Assembly: GCA_029688955.1 (NCBI GenBank) | Contig: JARUKZ010000029.1 | Location: 1-55,373 of the forward strand | From: Chitinispirillales bacterium ANBcel5 | Lineage (GTDB): Bacteria; Fibrobacterota; Chitinivibrionia; Chitinivibrionales; Chitinispirillaceae | Direction: 5' to 3' | DNA: 55,373 bases | Part shown: in pieces, positions 36,113 through 44,868 of the stretch | How positions within the stretch are numbered: the stretch's first letter is position 1 | How the letters are laid out: every line of letters starts with the position of its first letter | Notes under the pieces: generated by a model | The model's input: only the letters and a program-made list of their open reading frames with translations | What the model was told of the DNA's origin: nothing | Databases searched by the model: none | Made by a program: the position numbers and the translations under genes

Positions 36113-37462
36113 TTACTGTGCCAGTATTTTCTCCCGGGATATAAAATCGGTATTATATTTACCCTGCTTAAATCTCTCATTATCCAGAATTTTTAGATGC
36201 AGTGGTATTGTTGTTTCGATCCCTTCCACCTTAAATTCATGCAGTGCCCGTTTCATTCTGGCTATAGCAACATCACGATTCTCAGCGTGTACTATAATCT
36301 TTGCAACAAGCGAGTCATAAAGGTGAGGTATCGTGTAGCCGGGGTAGATGTGGGAGTCGATTCTAACCCCCGGGCCCCCGGGTAGTATAAGATGAGTAAT
36401 TGTTCCCGGTGATGGAATAAAGCCCTTATCGGGATCTTCAGCGTTTATTCTGCACTCTATTGAATGCCCCTCATGCAGGACCTCTTGCTGAGTGAAGGGC
36501 AGTTTTGCACCACCGGCGACCAATATCTGATGTCTCACCAAATCGATGTCACTACAAAGCTCTGTTACCGGATGCTCAACCTGAATGCGGGTGTTCATTT
36601 CGATAAAATAGAACCGATTTTGTTCATCAACTATATATTCTACCGTGCCGGCGCCAATGTAGTCTGTTTGCTTTGCCAGTCGTACTGCAGAATCAAACAT
36701 CTTCTGGCGCACCTGCTGTGGTAGAAACGGTGCAGGACTCTCTTCAATTAGTTTCTGGTGACGTCTTTGAATCGAACACTCTCTCTCCCCCACACTTACC
36801 GCATTTCCATATCCATCGGCAAGAATTTGTACTTCAACGTGACGTCCCACCTCGATAAAACGCTCCACATATACACTGTCATTACCAAAGAAATTCTGAG
36901 CTTCATTGCGTGCAAGATGAAGGTTCTCTGCAAGTTCGGCCTCCTCCCGAACGATGCGCATCCCTTTGCCACCACCACCTGCAGCGGCTTTAATTATAAG
37001 CGGATACCCAATCTCAGAAGCGATTCGCATCACCTCCTGATCACTCTCCACCGCTCCATGACTACCGGGTATCACCGGCACATCGGCTTCAAGCGCTGTT
37101 TTTACAGCAGCTATTTTATCACCCATTCGACTAATGGTCTCAGGTGAAGGGCCGATAAACACGATACCATAGGCATTTACCAATTTGGCAAATTCAGCGT
37201 TTTCAGAAAGAAATCCGTAACCTGGGTGTATAGCATCTGCTTTAGCAACCTTTGCCGCTGTAATTATCTCTCCCTTATTAAGATAGGTCTCCCTTAGGTT
37301 ACCTTTGCCAATGCAGAGAGCTTTGTCAGCATATTTCACATGAAGTGACTCTTTGTCCGCTTGAGCATACACAGCTACCGATTCTACCCCTATCTCCTTT
37401 AAGCTACGAATAACCCTCAGAGCAATCTCTCCACGATTTGCAACCAGAACTCGCTTTAACAT
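36113..37462 (-). CDS. accC: Acetyl-CoA carboxylase biotin carboxylase subunit
   Basis: 449 residues, the same length as well-studied AccC proteins. It uses ATP and bicarbonate to carboxylate biotin on BCCP, the first half-reaction of malonyl-CoA synthesis. The N-terminal domain begins KRVLVANRGEIALRVIRS; the ATP-grasp has the glycine loop KAAAGGGGKGMRIV; the active-site run FIEMNTRIQVEHPVTE carries the catalytic Glu, Asn and Arg. The C-terminal biotin carboxylase domain includes ECRINAEDP. AccC is usually next to AccB, but no BCCP gene lies on either side, so the carrier subunit must be elsewhere. The Sua5-like gene follows after 73 bases and may be co-transcribed. Confidence 0.97.
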   Translation of the reverse strand: MLKRVLVANRGEIALRVIRSLKEIGVESVAVYAQADKESLHVKYADKALCIGKGNLRETYLNKGEIITAAKVAKADAIHPGYGFLSENAEFAKLVNAYGIVFIGPSPETISRMGDKIAAVKTALEADVPVIPGSHGAVESDQEVMRIASEIGYPLIIKAAAGGGGKGMRIVREEAELAENLHLARNEAQNFFGNDSVYVERFIEVGRHVEVQILADGYGNAVSVGERECSIQRRHQKLIEESPAPFLPQQVRQKMFDSAVRLAKQTDYIGAGTVEYIVDEQNRFYFIEMNTRIQVEHPVTELCSDIDLVRHQILVAGGAKLPFTQQEVLHEGHSIECRINAEDPDKGFIPSPGTITHLILPGGPGVRIDSHIYPGYTIPHLYDSLVAKIIVHAENRDVAIARMKRALHEFKVEGIETTIPLHLKILDNERFKQGKYNTDFISREKILAQ

Positions 37463-37732
37463 GCAGCTTCTCTTTCTCCTTGAAACCTCTGCAGTTCAAA
37501 GGGGATGATGTACCTGTTTTACTCTATAAGCTGTTGTTCTCTACAGTAATATAACGTGTTGGTTAAATTTTTGTCAAATCTTGCCACCAATTAAACCCAT
37601 TGTGCTCCCCGGTTAAATTGTCATTTTTTTTACCACCATCTTTGTTCTTCTATTTATATTGAAACAGCTGGTACTAAAAAACTTAAAATAAATAGCTATT
37701 ACCCAATGGCATAGGATAGGAAATTAAAGAGT

Positions 37733-39616
37733 ATGATTCAAAAAGAGTCACTTCTGTTTAAGACCTTATCACCACAGGATACATCGGTTGATTTTTTTAT
37801 AAAAGATCTCGCTGACTCCTGCAATCTGCCCCCTTTTGAAATACGCCAAATTGTGGTAGGACACGGACTTAACAAATTCCCTGTACCCCAAAACGGCAGC
37901 ATTAATGATATAGAGGCTATTTTTAAACGTAACCGAGTAAAATGTGTACCGTTTAATGGTTTAAAAAATGCCCCACAGGTGAAAAACGCACGTACCGTTT
38001 CATTTCACGATTCAATCACAACGCTCTGTGGTGCAAATAACGAACCACTGCTTTGTGTTGACAGTAATGCAGAACTTTTTTTTATAATCACCGATATCTC
38101 CGGTAATGATCAGGCAAGACGCATGCTTAAAACCAGGTTTGGTACATCATGTTACGGGGACCTTCCTGCTGCCCTCAAGGGAGTATGTATGCACGATCCC
38201 GTAGTTGACATTTACCTTCCGGAGCAACCCGACATTGCGGTACGAGTGGATCCCAAAACCTTCTCCTTTTTAAGTATGAAAGATCGAATGAGCCACTCAA
38301 AAAGTATCAATTTATCTATACTGATAAAAAACCTCTGCTCTATTTGCAAACAGTATAAATATGATGATTACTTCGGTTTATCAGATCTTACCACACGATA
38401 TATAAAAGATAAACCGCGGGAAAAAGTTTTTGATGACCTCACACTCTACGGGCAAATCCTAAGTACAGCCTACTTTGGAGGACTTTTTTCGAACCAGGAC
38501 GTCAAAGCAGTCGTGAGAGAAAAGGTCCACACTCCTTTGAACACTCCTTTGAACACTCCTTTGAACACTCCAGCACCAACCAGCAGTGAAAAGAGGCGAA
38601 TCAGTCAGGAAGACCGACTGAAACGAATCATGAAAAGAGCATCTCCCCCTCCAGCGGTCGAGGGGCATACCTTTAGCAAAGCAACAATCAGTTCGATTTT
38701 TGTTCTGGCCTTTCCCACCGCCTGGGCATCAATGTTTAGTGCTATACACCAGTACAAAGATACCTATTTAGTTTATATTTTTGGTATTCTGTCCTTTTTT
38801 CCTGCACTATTTTTACTGGTTAAAGGGTTGTATCTATTTAAGTGGCGCAGGACAGTACAAAACACACCAACATCAAGGATACGCTCAGCAGCAATGGGAA
38901 TGATCGAGTTAACCGGGGTGGCTTCCGGAAAATATGAGCTGCTTGCTCCATTTACCCTCACCCCCTGTGTTTATTACCGGTGCAGGATCTACAAACGTCA
39001 CGATCATGAAAACAGACGTGATTGGAGACTTAAAAGAGAATATTCTTCAGGAAAACTTCCATTCTACATCATTGATGATACCGGAAGAATATGTGTCAAT
39101 CCCAAAAATGCTCACATCACCAGTTTTAAAAAGTACAGGGAAGTGTTAACCGGTGGACACTTTGGCGCTTCCATGCGGTATTCAAAACTGGACTCAAATA
39201 CCCGCGTTATACTTGATGTAATACCGGAAGGTAAAAAATTATATGTCTTGGGGTTTTCAAAACGAAGCTGGCAAAAAAAGACCATTGAAGAGCAGGTTCG
39301 CCATAAATTGGAATCCCTAAACTACAGCAAATCAGCCATTGCCAGGTTCGATACCAGTGCCGATAACAAACTAAACAGAAATGAACTCCTGGAGGCTGCT
39401 TCTATAATTGATCAGGAAATCAGAAAGAAGAAAAAATCGATAACTCCTGAGCGGGAAGTAATAATCGATAAACCCCCCTACGGAAGAAAGCCCCTTATAA
39501 TTGCTTCATCAGAAAAGGATCTTATCAAAAACCTTGGCATTCAATCTGTTATGTACCTTCTCTCAGGGTTGGTATTGCTTGCGATCGGTACACATTCTCT
39601 AATTCAATTGTTGTAA
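37733..39616 (+). CDS. GIDE-domain membrane protein with an EF-hand-like loop
   Basis: 627 residues, no signal peptide. The first 265 residues are soluble and unrecognised. They are joined by a TPLNTPLNTP linker encoded by a 12-bp DNA repeat. Two transmembrane segments lie at about 316-370. Residues about 383-510 match the GIDE domain known from mitochondrial E3 ligases and bacterial homologues (GMIELTGVASG, then PCVYYRCRIYKR, later LYVLGFSKR). No RING is present, so ubiquitin ligation is not implied. At about 543-554 the run DTSADNKLNRNE fits a canonical 12-residue EF-hand loop, with acidic or polar residues at 1, 3, 5, 9 and 12. A C-terminal helix (MYLLSGLVLLAIGTHSLIQL) ends the protein. 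The following LemA gene is a frequent partner of bacterial GIDE proteins. Confidence 0.75.
   Translation: MIQKESLLFKTLSPQDTSVDFFIKDLADSCNLPPFEIRQIVVGHGLNKFPVPQNGSINDIEAIFKRNRVKCVPFNGLKNAPQVKNARTVSFHDSITTLCGANNEPLLCVDSNAELFFIITDISGNDQARRMLKTRFGTSCYGDLPAALKGVCMHDPVVDIYLPEQPDIAVRVDPKTFSFLSMKDRMSHSKSINLSILIKNLCSICKQYKYDDYFGLSDLTTRYIKDKPREKVFDDLTLYGQILSTAYFGGLFSNQDVKAVVREKVHTPLNTPLNTPLNTPAPTSSEKRRISQEDRLKRIMKRASPPPAVEGHTFSKATISSIFVLAFPTAWASMFSAIHQYKDTYLVYIFGILSFFPALFLLVKGLYLFKWRRTVQNTPTSRIRSAAMGMIELTGVASGKYELLAPFTLTPCVYYRCRIYKRHDHENRRDWRLKREYSSGKLPFYIIDDTGRICVNPKNAHITSFKKYREVLTGGHFGASMRYSKLDSNTRVILDVIPEGKKLYVLGFSKRSWQKKTIEEQVRHKLESLNYSKSAIARFDTSADNKLNRNELLEAASIIDQEIRKKKKSITPEREVIIDKPPYGRKPLIIASSEKDLIKNLGIQSVMYLLSGLVLLAIGTHSLIQLL
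38531..38571 (+). repeat. 12-bp tandem repeat inside the GIDE gene
   Basis: The unit ACTCCTTTGAAC occurs three times plus five bases of a fourth, perfectly. It encodes TPLN repeats in the linker, and because 12 is a multiple of three, copy-number change would alter linker length without a frameshift. Confidence 0.9.
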
Positions 39617-39679
39617 AATTGAGGGATTAATGTTAATTTATTATCATTGATTCTCCTTCTACATGAAAGGTTTACTACT

Positions 39680-40252
39680 ATGGCATGGGTTGCACTGGTT
39701 TTAATTCTTGCGCTTTTAATTATTGGTGTCGTTTATATAATCACTATTTATAACGGACTGGTGGCACTAAAAAACAATATATCAAAAACCTGGAGCAATA
39801 TCGATGTTTTGCTTAAACAAAGGTATGATGAGCTTCCCAAGCTTATAAAGGTGTGCGAAGGCTACATGATTCATGAACGCTCAACTCTTGAAAATGTTAC
39901 CAAAGCCCGCTCAATGCTTCAAAGTGCCAGCTCACCTCAACAGCAGACTGAAGCAAGCAACATGCTGACATCTGCACTTCGCTCTTTGTTTGCTCTCACG
40001 GAAAACTACCCGGACCTTAAAAGTGATATCAATTTCCGGCAGCTTCAGGCCCGTATCACCGAACTTGAAGAGATGATTGCTGATCGCCGGGAATTTTATA
40101 ATGAAACGGTAAACACCTATAACATTCGTATTCAACAGTTCCCCGACATATTTATAGCCAACCAGATCGGCTACAGACGCGCACAGCTTTGGAAAATTAA
40201 CCCTGAGCATCGAAAAGATGTCAAAGTTGAATTTTCCTTCAGATCTCCCTGA
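39680..40252 (+). CDS. lemA: LemA family protein
   Basis: 190 residues from the ATG at 39680, which has GAAAGG nine bases upstream; an upstream TTG would add 11 non-family residues. One N-terminal transmembrane helix (about 3-25) is followed by the family hallmark LVALKNNISKTWSNIDVLLKQRYDELPKLI and a four-helix bundle with FRQLQARITELEEMIADRREFYN ending in an IQQFPDIFIA segment. LemA proteins are membrane-anchored with an outward helical bundle; their biochemical role is unresolved. The 63-base gap to the GIDE gene suggests one transcript. Confidence 0.95.
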   Translation: MAWVALVLILALLIIGVVYIITIYNGLVALKNNISKTWSNIDVLLKQRYDELPKLIKVCEGYMIHERSTLENVTKARSMLQSASSPQQQTEASNMLTSALRSLFALTENYPDLKSDINFRQLQARITELEEMIADRREFYNETVNTYNIRIQQFPDIFIANQIGYRRAQLWKINPEHRKDVKVEFSFRSP

Positions 40253-40354
40253 TTTATGCCCAGATTTGACATACCCATGTCACAAATGTATTTATAAGTA
40301 GAAATGATCATTTAATCATGCTGCGGCTCAAATCAAAGCCACAAGGTTAATTTC

Positions 40355-41785
40355 ATGCTTAAAAAATTACATTTGTTTCTATTATTTCTGCTGTTTTGCC
40401 TCTTTTTTTCAACACCATTTGCTGAGCAACAAACCCTCTCGGTTGCTTTGACTGGCCAATACCCCCCCTTTAGTTTTTATAACGTGCAGGGGGAGCTCGA
40501 TGGGTTTGATGTCGATGTTTCAAAAGCCATAGCCGATCATCTGGGCTACGAGCTTGAGATTATCACCACCGAATGGGATGGTATCCTTGCAGGCCTTCTT
40601 GCAAACAGATATGATGCTATTATTGGATCAATGGCCATTACTGCCCAGCGTGCAGAAAGAGTCTCCTTCTCTACCCCCTATTACACCTCTGGTGCTCAGG
40701 TCTTTATCAATCTTAAAGATAAGGGGGAAATAGAGGGGATTGAAGACCTTAGTGGTAAAAGGGTCGGAGTGGTGCGGGGTGAAACTTACGAGCATTTCCT
40801 CAGAGAAAACCATCCCGAAGTCCAGGTGGTTACCTACCGAAGCACCGTTGATATTTTTCAGGACATGAACAATAACCGGCTCGAGGCTTTTTTGAGCGAC
40901 CGACTGGTTGGACTCCATCAGATCAAATCTGCCAACATGCCCTTTATTTTAGCCGGCGATCTTCTTTATGAAGAGCAGATGGGTATTCCGGTTAGAAAAC
41001 AGAATACTGAGCTGCTTGGCAAAATTAATCAGGCGCTTGAAACGATGGAAAGCGACGGTACACTTGAAGAGATACACGCACGGTACTTTGGACCTGCTAC
41101 AGTAAGCATAGCTGAGGAAGGCGCATCTGAGTCAATGAGCATGGGCCTTATTGCCTCTATGCTGATTCAGGGGTTCGTTATTACCATCGGTGTTGCGATA
41201 GCATCAATTCTGGCAGGACTCATTTTGGCTATACCGGTAGGAGTCATTTTGCACTCCGAACCCCGTGTGTGGTACACAATTTTTCGCTCAATTACAGATT
41301 TTATCCGTGGAACTCCGGTTCTTATACAACTTTTCTTTGTCTATTTTGGGGCACCGCAGCTTGGTATCTCTCTTTCCCCTATCGCTTCTGCCATTATAAC
41401 CCTTTCACTTAACTCCGCAGCATATATGTCTGAGGTTATACGCTCGGGCCTGATGGCAGTAGACAAGGGACAGGGTATCGCGGCAAGGGCTCTTGGATTA
41501 AACAGAAGAGAGCAGTTTCTTTACGTTGTGTGGCCTCAGGCGTTTCGTGTGGCTCTTCCCCCGCTGGTTAATTCCGCAGTTGCGCTTCTTAAAGATACAG
41601 CACTCGTTTCCGTAATATCGGTAAATGAAATTATCACAGAAACACAGTCGATAATCAGTGTTACCTATGACCCGATGAGGTTCTATTTTATTGTAGCGAT
41701 AATGTTCTTTGCCTTTACCTACCCGCTGATGCAGCTTGCCGGTAAAATTGAACGCAATCTCAAAAGCAAAGGTTACACCGTATGA
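40355..41785 (+). CDS. Polar amino-acid ABC importer: fused binding protein and permease
   Basis: 476 residues. Residues 1-24 are a signal peptide. A family-3 solute-binding domain follows (about 27-245; VALTGQYPPFSFYNVQGELD, then GFDVDVSKAIADHLGYE, LIANRYDAIIG-type segment). The second half (about 265-472) is a BPD permease of the HisMQ/GlnP type with about five transmembrane helices and the EAA loop near 375-400 (GQGIAARALGLNRREQFLYV), which docks to the ATPase. Binding protein and permease are usually separate chains; fused forms are known in some lineages. The ATPase gene follows with an ATGA overlap, so a functional importer needs only these two proteins. Substrate is likely a polar amino acid such as glutamine; the exact ligand cannot be read from sequence. 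Confidence 0.93.
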   Translation: MLKKLHLFLLFLLFCLFFSTPFAEQQTLSVALTGQYPPFSFYNVQGELDGFDVDVSKAIADHLGYELEIITTEWDGILAGLLANRYDAIIGSMAITAQRAERVSFSTPYYTSGAQVFINLKDKGEIEGIEDLSGKRVGVVRGETYEHFLRENHPEVQVVTYRSTVDIFQDMNNNRLEAFLSDRLVGLHQIKSANMPFILAGDLLYEEQMGIPVRKQNTELLGKINQALETMESDGTLEEIHARYFGPATVSIAEEGASESMSMGLIASMLIQGFVITIGVAIASILAGLILAIPVGVILHSEPRVWYTIFRSITDFIRGTPVLIQLFFVYFGAPQLGISLSPIASAIITLSLNSAAYMSEVIRSGLMAVDKGQGIAARALGLNRREQFLYVVWPQAFRVALPPLVNSAVALLKDTALVSVISVNEIITETQSIISVTYDPMRFYFIVAIMFFAFTYPLMQLAGKIERNLKSKGYTV

Positions 41786-42492
41786 TAGAAATTAAAAATG
41801 TTAACTACGAATATGTTCCCGGTAAACCTGTACTGAATAATATATCCGCAACGTTTCGTGATTCGGAGCCAATCTCAGTTGTTCTGGGTGAAAGCGGATC
41901 GGGAAAAACAACGCTGCTTCGCCTGCTTGGTCGTTTCCTCTTACCACAATCCGGTGAGATACTGGTAAAGGGTAAGGAGATAAGCACAATAGAAGAAAAG
42001 CAGTTTCGAAAGATGGTAGGGATCGTGTTTCAGCAGCTTTACCTCTTTCCCCATCTTACGGTTATGGGAAACATGACCCTTGCACTGCAAAAGGTGTTCA
42101 GGGTTTCACCTAAAGAAGCACAGCAAAGAAGTCTCAGAGTGCTTGAGCGCCTGGGGTTGCAGTCTCTTAAATCCAGCTACCCCTGTCAACTTAGTGGTGG
42201 TCAGGCCCAGAGAGCCGCAATAGCACGCGCCTTGGTCCTCGAACCCGATTACCTACTGCTGGATGAACCCACTTCAGCGCTTGATATCAACACCACCAAC
42301 GATTTCTGTAAATGGTTAAAAACGCTGCAGGAAAACACACGATTTATCATCGTTACCCATGATCTGCCCTTTGCCCATGAAGTGGCCCATGAAGGCATAC
42401 TGCTCCAAAATGGTGAAGTCTATGCAAAAGGTGATATAGAGGAGATTACAGATGTTTTCACCAACACAGTACAAGAGGCTAAAGCCGGCTAA
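41782..42492 (+). CDS. Polar amino-acid ABC transporter ATP-binding protein (GlnQ/HisP family)
   Basis: 236 residues, a normal length for the family. It has Walker A GESGSGKTT at about 37, the Q-loop (VFQQLYLFPHLTV), the signature LSGGQAQRAAIARAL and Walker B YLLLDEPTSALD, then the H-loop (IVTHD). It energises import through the upstream fused binding-protein/permease. Its start overlaps the stop of that gene by four bases (ATGA), so the two are translationally coupled. No second permease gene is present, so the membrane part is probably a homodimer. Confidence 0.95.
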   Translation: MIEIKNVNYEYVPGKPVLNNISATFRDSEPISVVLGESGSGKTTLLRLLGRFLLPQSGEILVKGKEISTIEEKQFRKMVGIVFQQLYLFPHLTVMGNMTLALQKVFRVSPKEAQQRSLRVLERLGLQSLKSSYPCQLSGGQAQRAAIARALVLEPDYLLLDEPTSALDINTTNDFCKWLKTLQENTRFIIVTHDLPFAHEVAHEGILLQNGEVYAKGDIEEITDVFTNTVQEAKAG

Positions 42493-42523
42493 CCACTGCA
42501 TCTGATTATCTTTGTAACAATAC

Positions 42524-42561
42524 TTGCCTGTATTAGCAATAATTTACTATATTGCTAATAC
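42524..42561 (+). promoter_or_regulatory. Candidate promoter with a 12-bp inverted-repeat operator before the MalEFGK-type operon
   Basis: Arms GTATTAGCAATA and TATTGCTAATAC are perfect inverted repeats with an 8-base spacer (42530-42561). They overlap a sigma-70-like pair, TTGCCT at 42524-42529 and TATATT at 42548-42553, with an 18-base gap, so a bound repressor would block the promoter. No T-run follows, so a terminator for the upstream operon is less likely. The site lies about 147 bases before the binding-protein ATG. Confidence 0.5.
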
Positions 42562-42707
42562 TATATCTCCATTTGTACTGATCTGGTGATATGTCTTTCA
42601 ATCAAATATTCTCCTTAGTATTCCAGGTCTTTGTGTTAAAGCTTTTTACGCTATAACTGTATTTACACCTTCTGAACCTTAACCTCTGTTTCAGTAAGGA
42701 GCACATC

Positions 42708-43979
42708 ATGAAACTTTCGGCGCTGTTTCTCTCTCTTTTAATCTCCTTAACGTCTCTTCATTGTAGTGGTGATCCGGTTTTGACATTTATGGCTGGCGGT
42801 GCACCCAACGAAATTGCCTACTGGGAGTCTGTGGTCGAAACGTTTGAGGAGGAAACCGGCATTGCGGTAAGACTCATTCGTCAGACCACCGATACCGATC
42901 AACGAAAGCAGAGTATTATTTTAGCGCTCAGGGGAAGGCGCAGTGATCCGGATGTGATGCTTGTGGATGTTGCCTGGATAGGTCAGCTTGCAGCATCAGG
43001 GTGGCTTATGCCCCTCAATGATTACAACATAGATACCCAGCCATTCTTTTCACCCGTTATTTCATTGGCAAATACCTATGAAGAGTCGCTTATTGGCCTG
43101 CCTTTGTATGTTGACGGTGGTCTTCTTTACTACAGAAAAGACCTTCTGGAAAAGTATGGGTACGATTCACCGCCCCAGACCTGGGAACAACTTCTTGAGA
43201 TGGCCAAAACGGTCCAGAACGGTGAGCGGGAACATAACAGTGATTTCTGGGGCTATGTGTGGCAGGGAGCACAATATGAGGGACTGATCTGTAATGCTCT
43301 TGAGACATTTGTCTCCGCGGGAGGTGGTATCCTCGATTCACATGGTAACTCAATCACGTCCACAGAGGAAAATGTTAAAGCTCTTGAATTTATGATCTCA
43401 CTTATCCATGAACACGCGGTCTCCCCTCCCAATACCTTCACTGACATGAAAGAGGAGGAGGTAAGAATGACTTTTCAGGCTGGCAATACACTCTTTCAGC
43501 GCAACTGGCCCTATGCCTGGGGACTTCACAATGCAAAAGACTCAGAAATAAAAGGTAAAGTGGCAATAGCACCCCTGCCCTCTTTTCCCGAACACCAATC
43601 GGCCGCTACACTTGGTGGCTGGCATGCGGTGGTCTCTGCTTACAGCGATATGCCGGAAGAAGCCGTACAATTTTTACAATATATAACTTCCTATGATGTT
43701 CAAAAGGATATGACACTGAACCTTGGCTGGAATCCAGGCAGAAGTGATCTTTATGAAAATGAAACCATACAAAGCTCCGCGCCTCACCTTGTTGAGCTAA
43801 AACCGGTGTTTGAAGGGGCGGTCCCCAGACCGGTTGTCCCCTATTATTCAGAAATCTCCCAAATTCTACAAAAGCAGATAAACGCCGCTCTGGCAGGTCA
43901 GGTCAGTGCTGCACAAGCGCTGGAAAATGCAGACAAGGGCATTGTTAACTTAATAACCACCCATGAAAATGCACAGTAA
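42708..43979 (+). CDS. Carbohydrate ABC transporter extracellular binding protein (family 1)
   Basis: 423 residues from an ATG with AAGGAG eight bases before. The signal peptide (about 1-19) ends in SLHC, followed by SGD; the cysteine could be lipidated, but the box is not canonical. The mature protein has the family-1 fold: VLTFMAGGAPNEIAYWESVV at its start, DVMLVDVAWIGQLAASGWLM, GLPLYVDGGLLYYRKDLLEK, and a late WHAVVSAYSDMPEEAVQFL. These match MalE/UgpB-type sugar-binding proteins, probably for a disaccharide or glycerol-phosphate-type ligand. Two permeases and an ATPase follow directly. Ligand cannot be settled without a structure or assay. Confidence 0.93.
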   Translation: MKLSALFLSLLISLTSLHCSGDPVLTFMAGGAPNEIAYWESVVETFEEETGIAVRLIRQTTDTDQRKQSIILALRGRRSDPDVMLVDVAWIGQLAASGWLMPLNDYNIDTQPFFSPVISLANTYEESLIGLPLYVDGGLLYYRKDLLEKYGYDSPPQTWEQLLEMAKTVQNGEREHNSDFWGYVWQGAQYEGLICNALETFVSAGGGILDSHGNSITSTEENVKALEFMISLIHEHAVSPPNTFTDMKEEEVRMTFQAGNTLFQRNWPYAWGLHNAKDSEIKGKVAIAPLPSFPEHQSAATLGGWHAVVSAYSDMPEEAVQFLQYITSYDVQKDMTLNLGWNPGRSDLYENETIQSSAPHLVELKPVFEGAVPRPVVPYYSEISQILQKQINAALAGQVSAAQALENADKGIVNLITTHENAQ

Positions 43980-44865
43980 ACTACTTAAACAGATCAATAG
44001 CAGGGAAACAGTTATCGCCCTGCTGTTTCTGTTTCCTGTAATTGCTTTTAGTGCGGCTTTTATCCTGTTCCCTATTTTTGGAACTTTTGTCAACAGTATG
44101 TACCGGGATGTCAGCTATCTCCCAAGAGCCTTTATTGGCCTGGATAACTATAGTAGCGCCCTTACATCAACGGGGTTCTGGCGTGCTACAGTGTTTACGC
44201 TTCTCTTTGCTGCCGTTGCGGTACTACTGGAGCTTTTTTTGGGTTTACTGTTTGCTCTCCTGCTTAACGAAAAGTTCAGGGGTCGTGGTGTGCTCAGAGC
44301 TGCCGTTCTTATACCATGGGCTATCCCCACCATTATTGCAGGCAGAACATGGCAGGTGATGTATCAATACAGCTATGGTGTGATTAACTTCATCTTTACC
44401 TCAAGCGGAGTTGCTGAAAATAATATCAATTGGCTGGGTACTTCCTATAGTGCATTCTGGGCAATTGTACTTGCCGATGTCTGGAAAACAACTCCGTTTG
44501 TGGTAATTATTTTACTGGCAGGACTTCAGGCAATACCCGGAGACCTTTACAAGCAGGCTAAGGTTGATGGAGCAACGATGGTAAAACGTTTCACCAAAAT
44601 CACTCTACCCCTTTTAAGCCCGGTGATACTGGTGGCAGTAATCTTTCGCACCATCGATTCTCTGCGAATTTTTGACCTGGTCTATGTACTCACCGGAGGC
44701 GGCCCCGGCGGCACGACACAAACCCTTTCATATATCGGCTATCAGCACTTTAATAATGATCAGTTTGGAATGGGTTCTACTATTTCTGTAATAATGTTTG
44801 CAATCTCCTTTGCAATAACGATAGTGTACATAAAAAAGGGTAACTTTAAAAAGGGAATCAACTAA
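43963..44865 (+). CDS. Carbohydrate ABC transporter permease (MalF-like)
   Basis: 300 residues with six predicted transmembrane helices; the first is near 15-38 (ETVIALLFLFPVIAFSAAFI). The EAA loop lies near 205-225 (YKQAKVDGATMVKRFTKITL), the docking site for the ATPase. The start overlaps the end of the binding-protein gene by 17 bases; an ATG two codons later is equally possible. Near 245 the motif VLTGGGPGGTTQT is typical of MalF/UgpA-type permeases. It forms the membrane channel with the next gene product. Confidence 0.94.
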   Translation: MKMHSKLLKQINSRETVIALLFLFPVIAFSAAFILFPIFGTFVNSMYRDVSYLPRAFIGLDNYSSALTSTGFWRATVFTLLFAAVAVLLELFLGLLFALLLNEKFRGRGVLRAAVLIPWAIPTIIAGRTWQVMYQYSYGVINFIFTSSGVAENNINWLGTSYSAFWAIVLADVWKTTPFVVIILLAGLQAIPGDLYKQAKVDGATMVKRFTKITLPLLSPVILVAVIFRTIDSLRIFDLVYVLTGGGPGGTTQTLSYIGYQHFNNDQFGMGSTISVIMFAISFAITIVYIKKGNFKKGIN

Positions 44866-44868
44866 TTT

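Noticed and set aside
37733..39616. Ubiquitin-ligase function for the GIDE protein
   Set aside because: Only the GIDE domain is present; no RING zinc motif is seen.
39647..39679. Upstream TTG start for LemA
   Set aside because: It would add 11 residues not typical of the family and lacks a Shine-Dalgarno; the ATG at 39680 has one.
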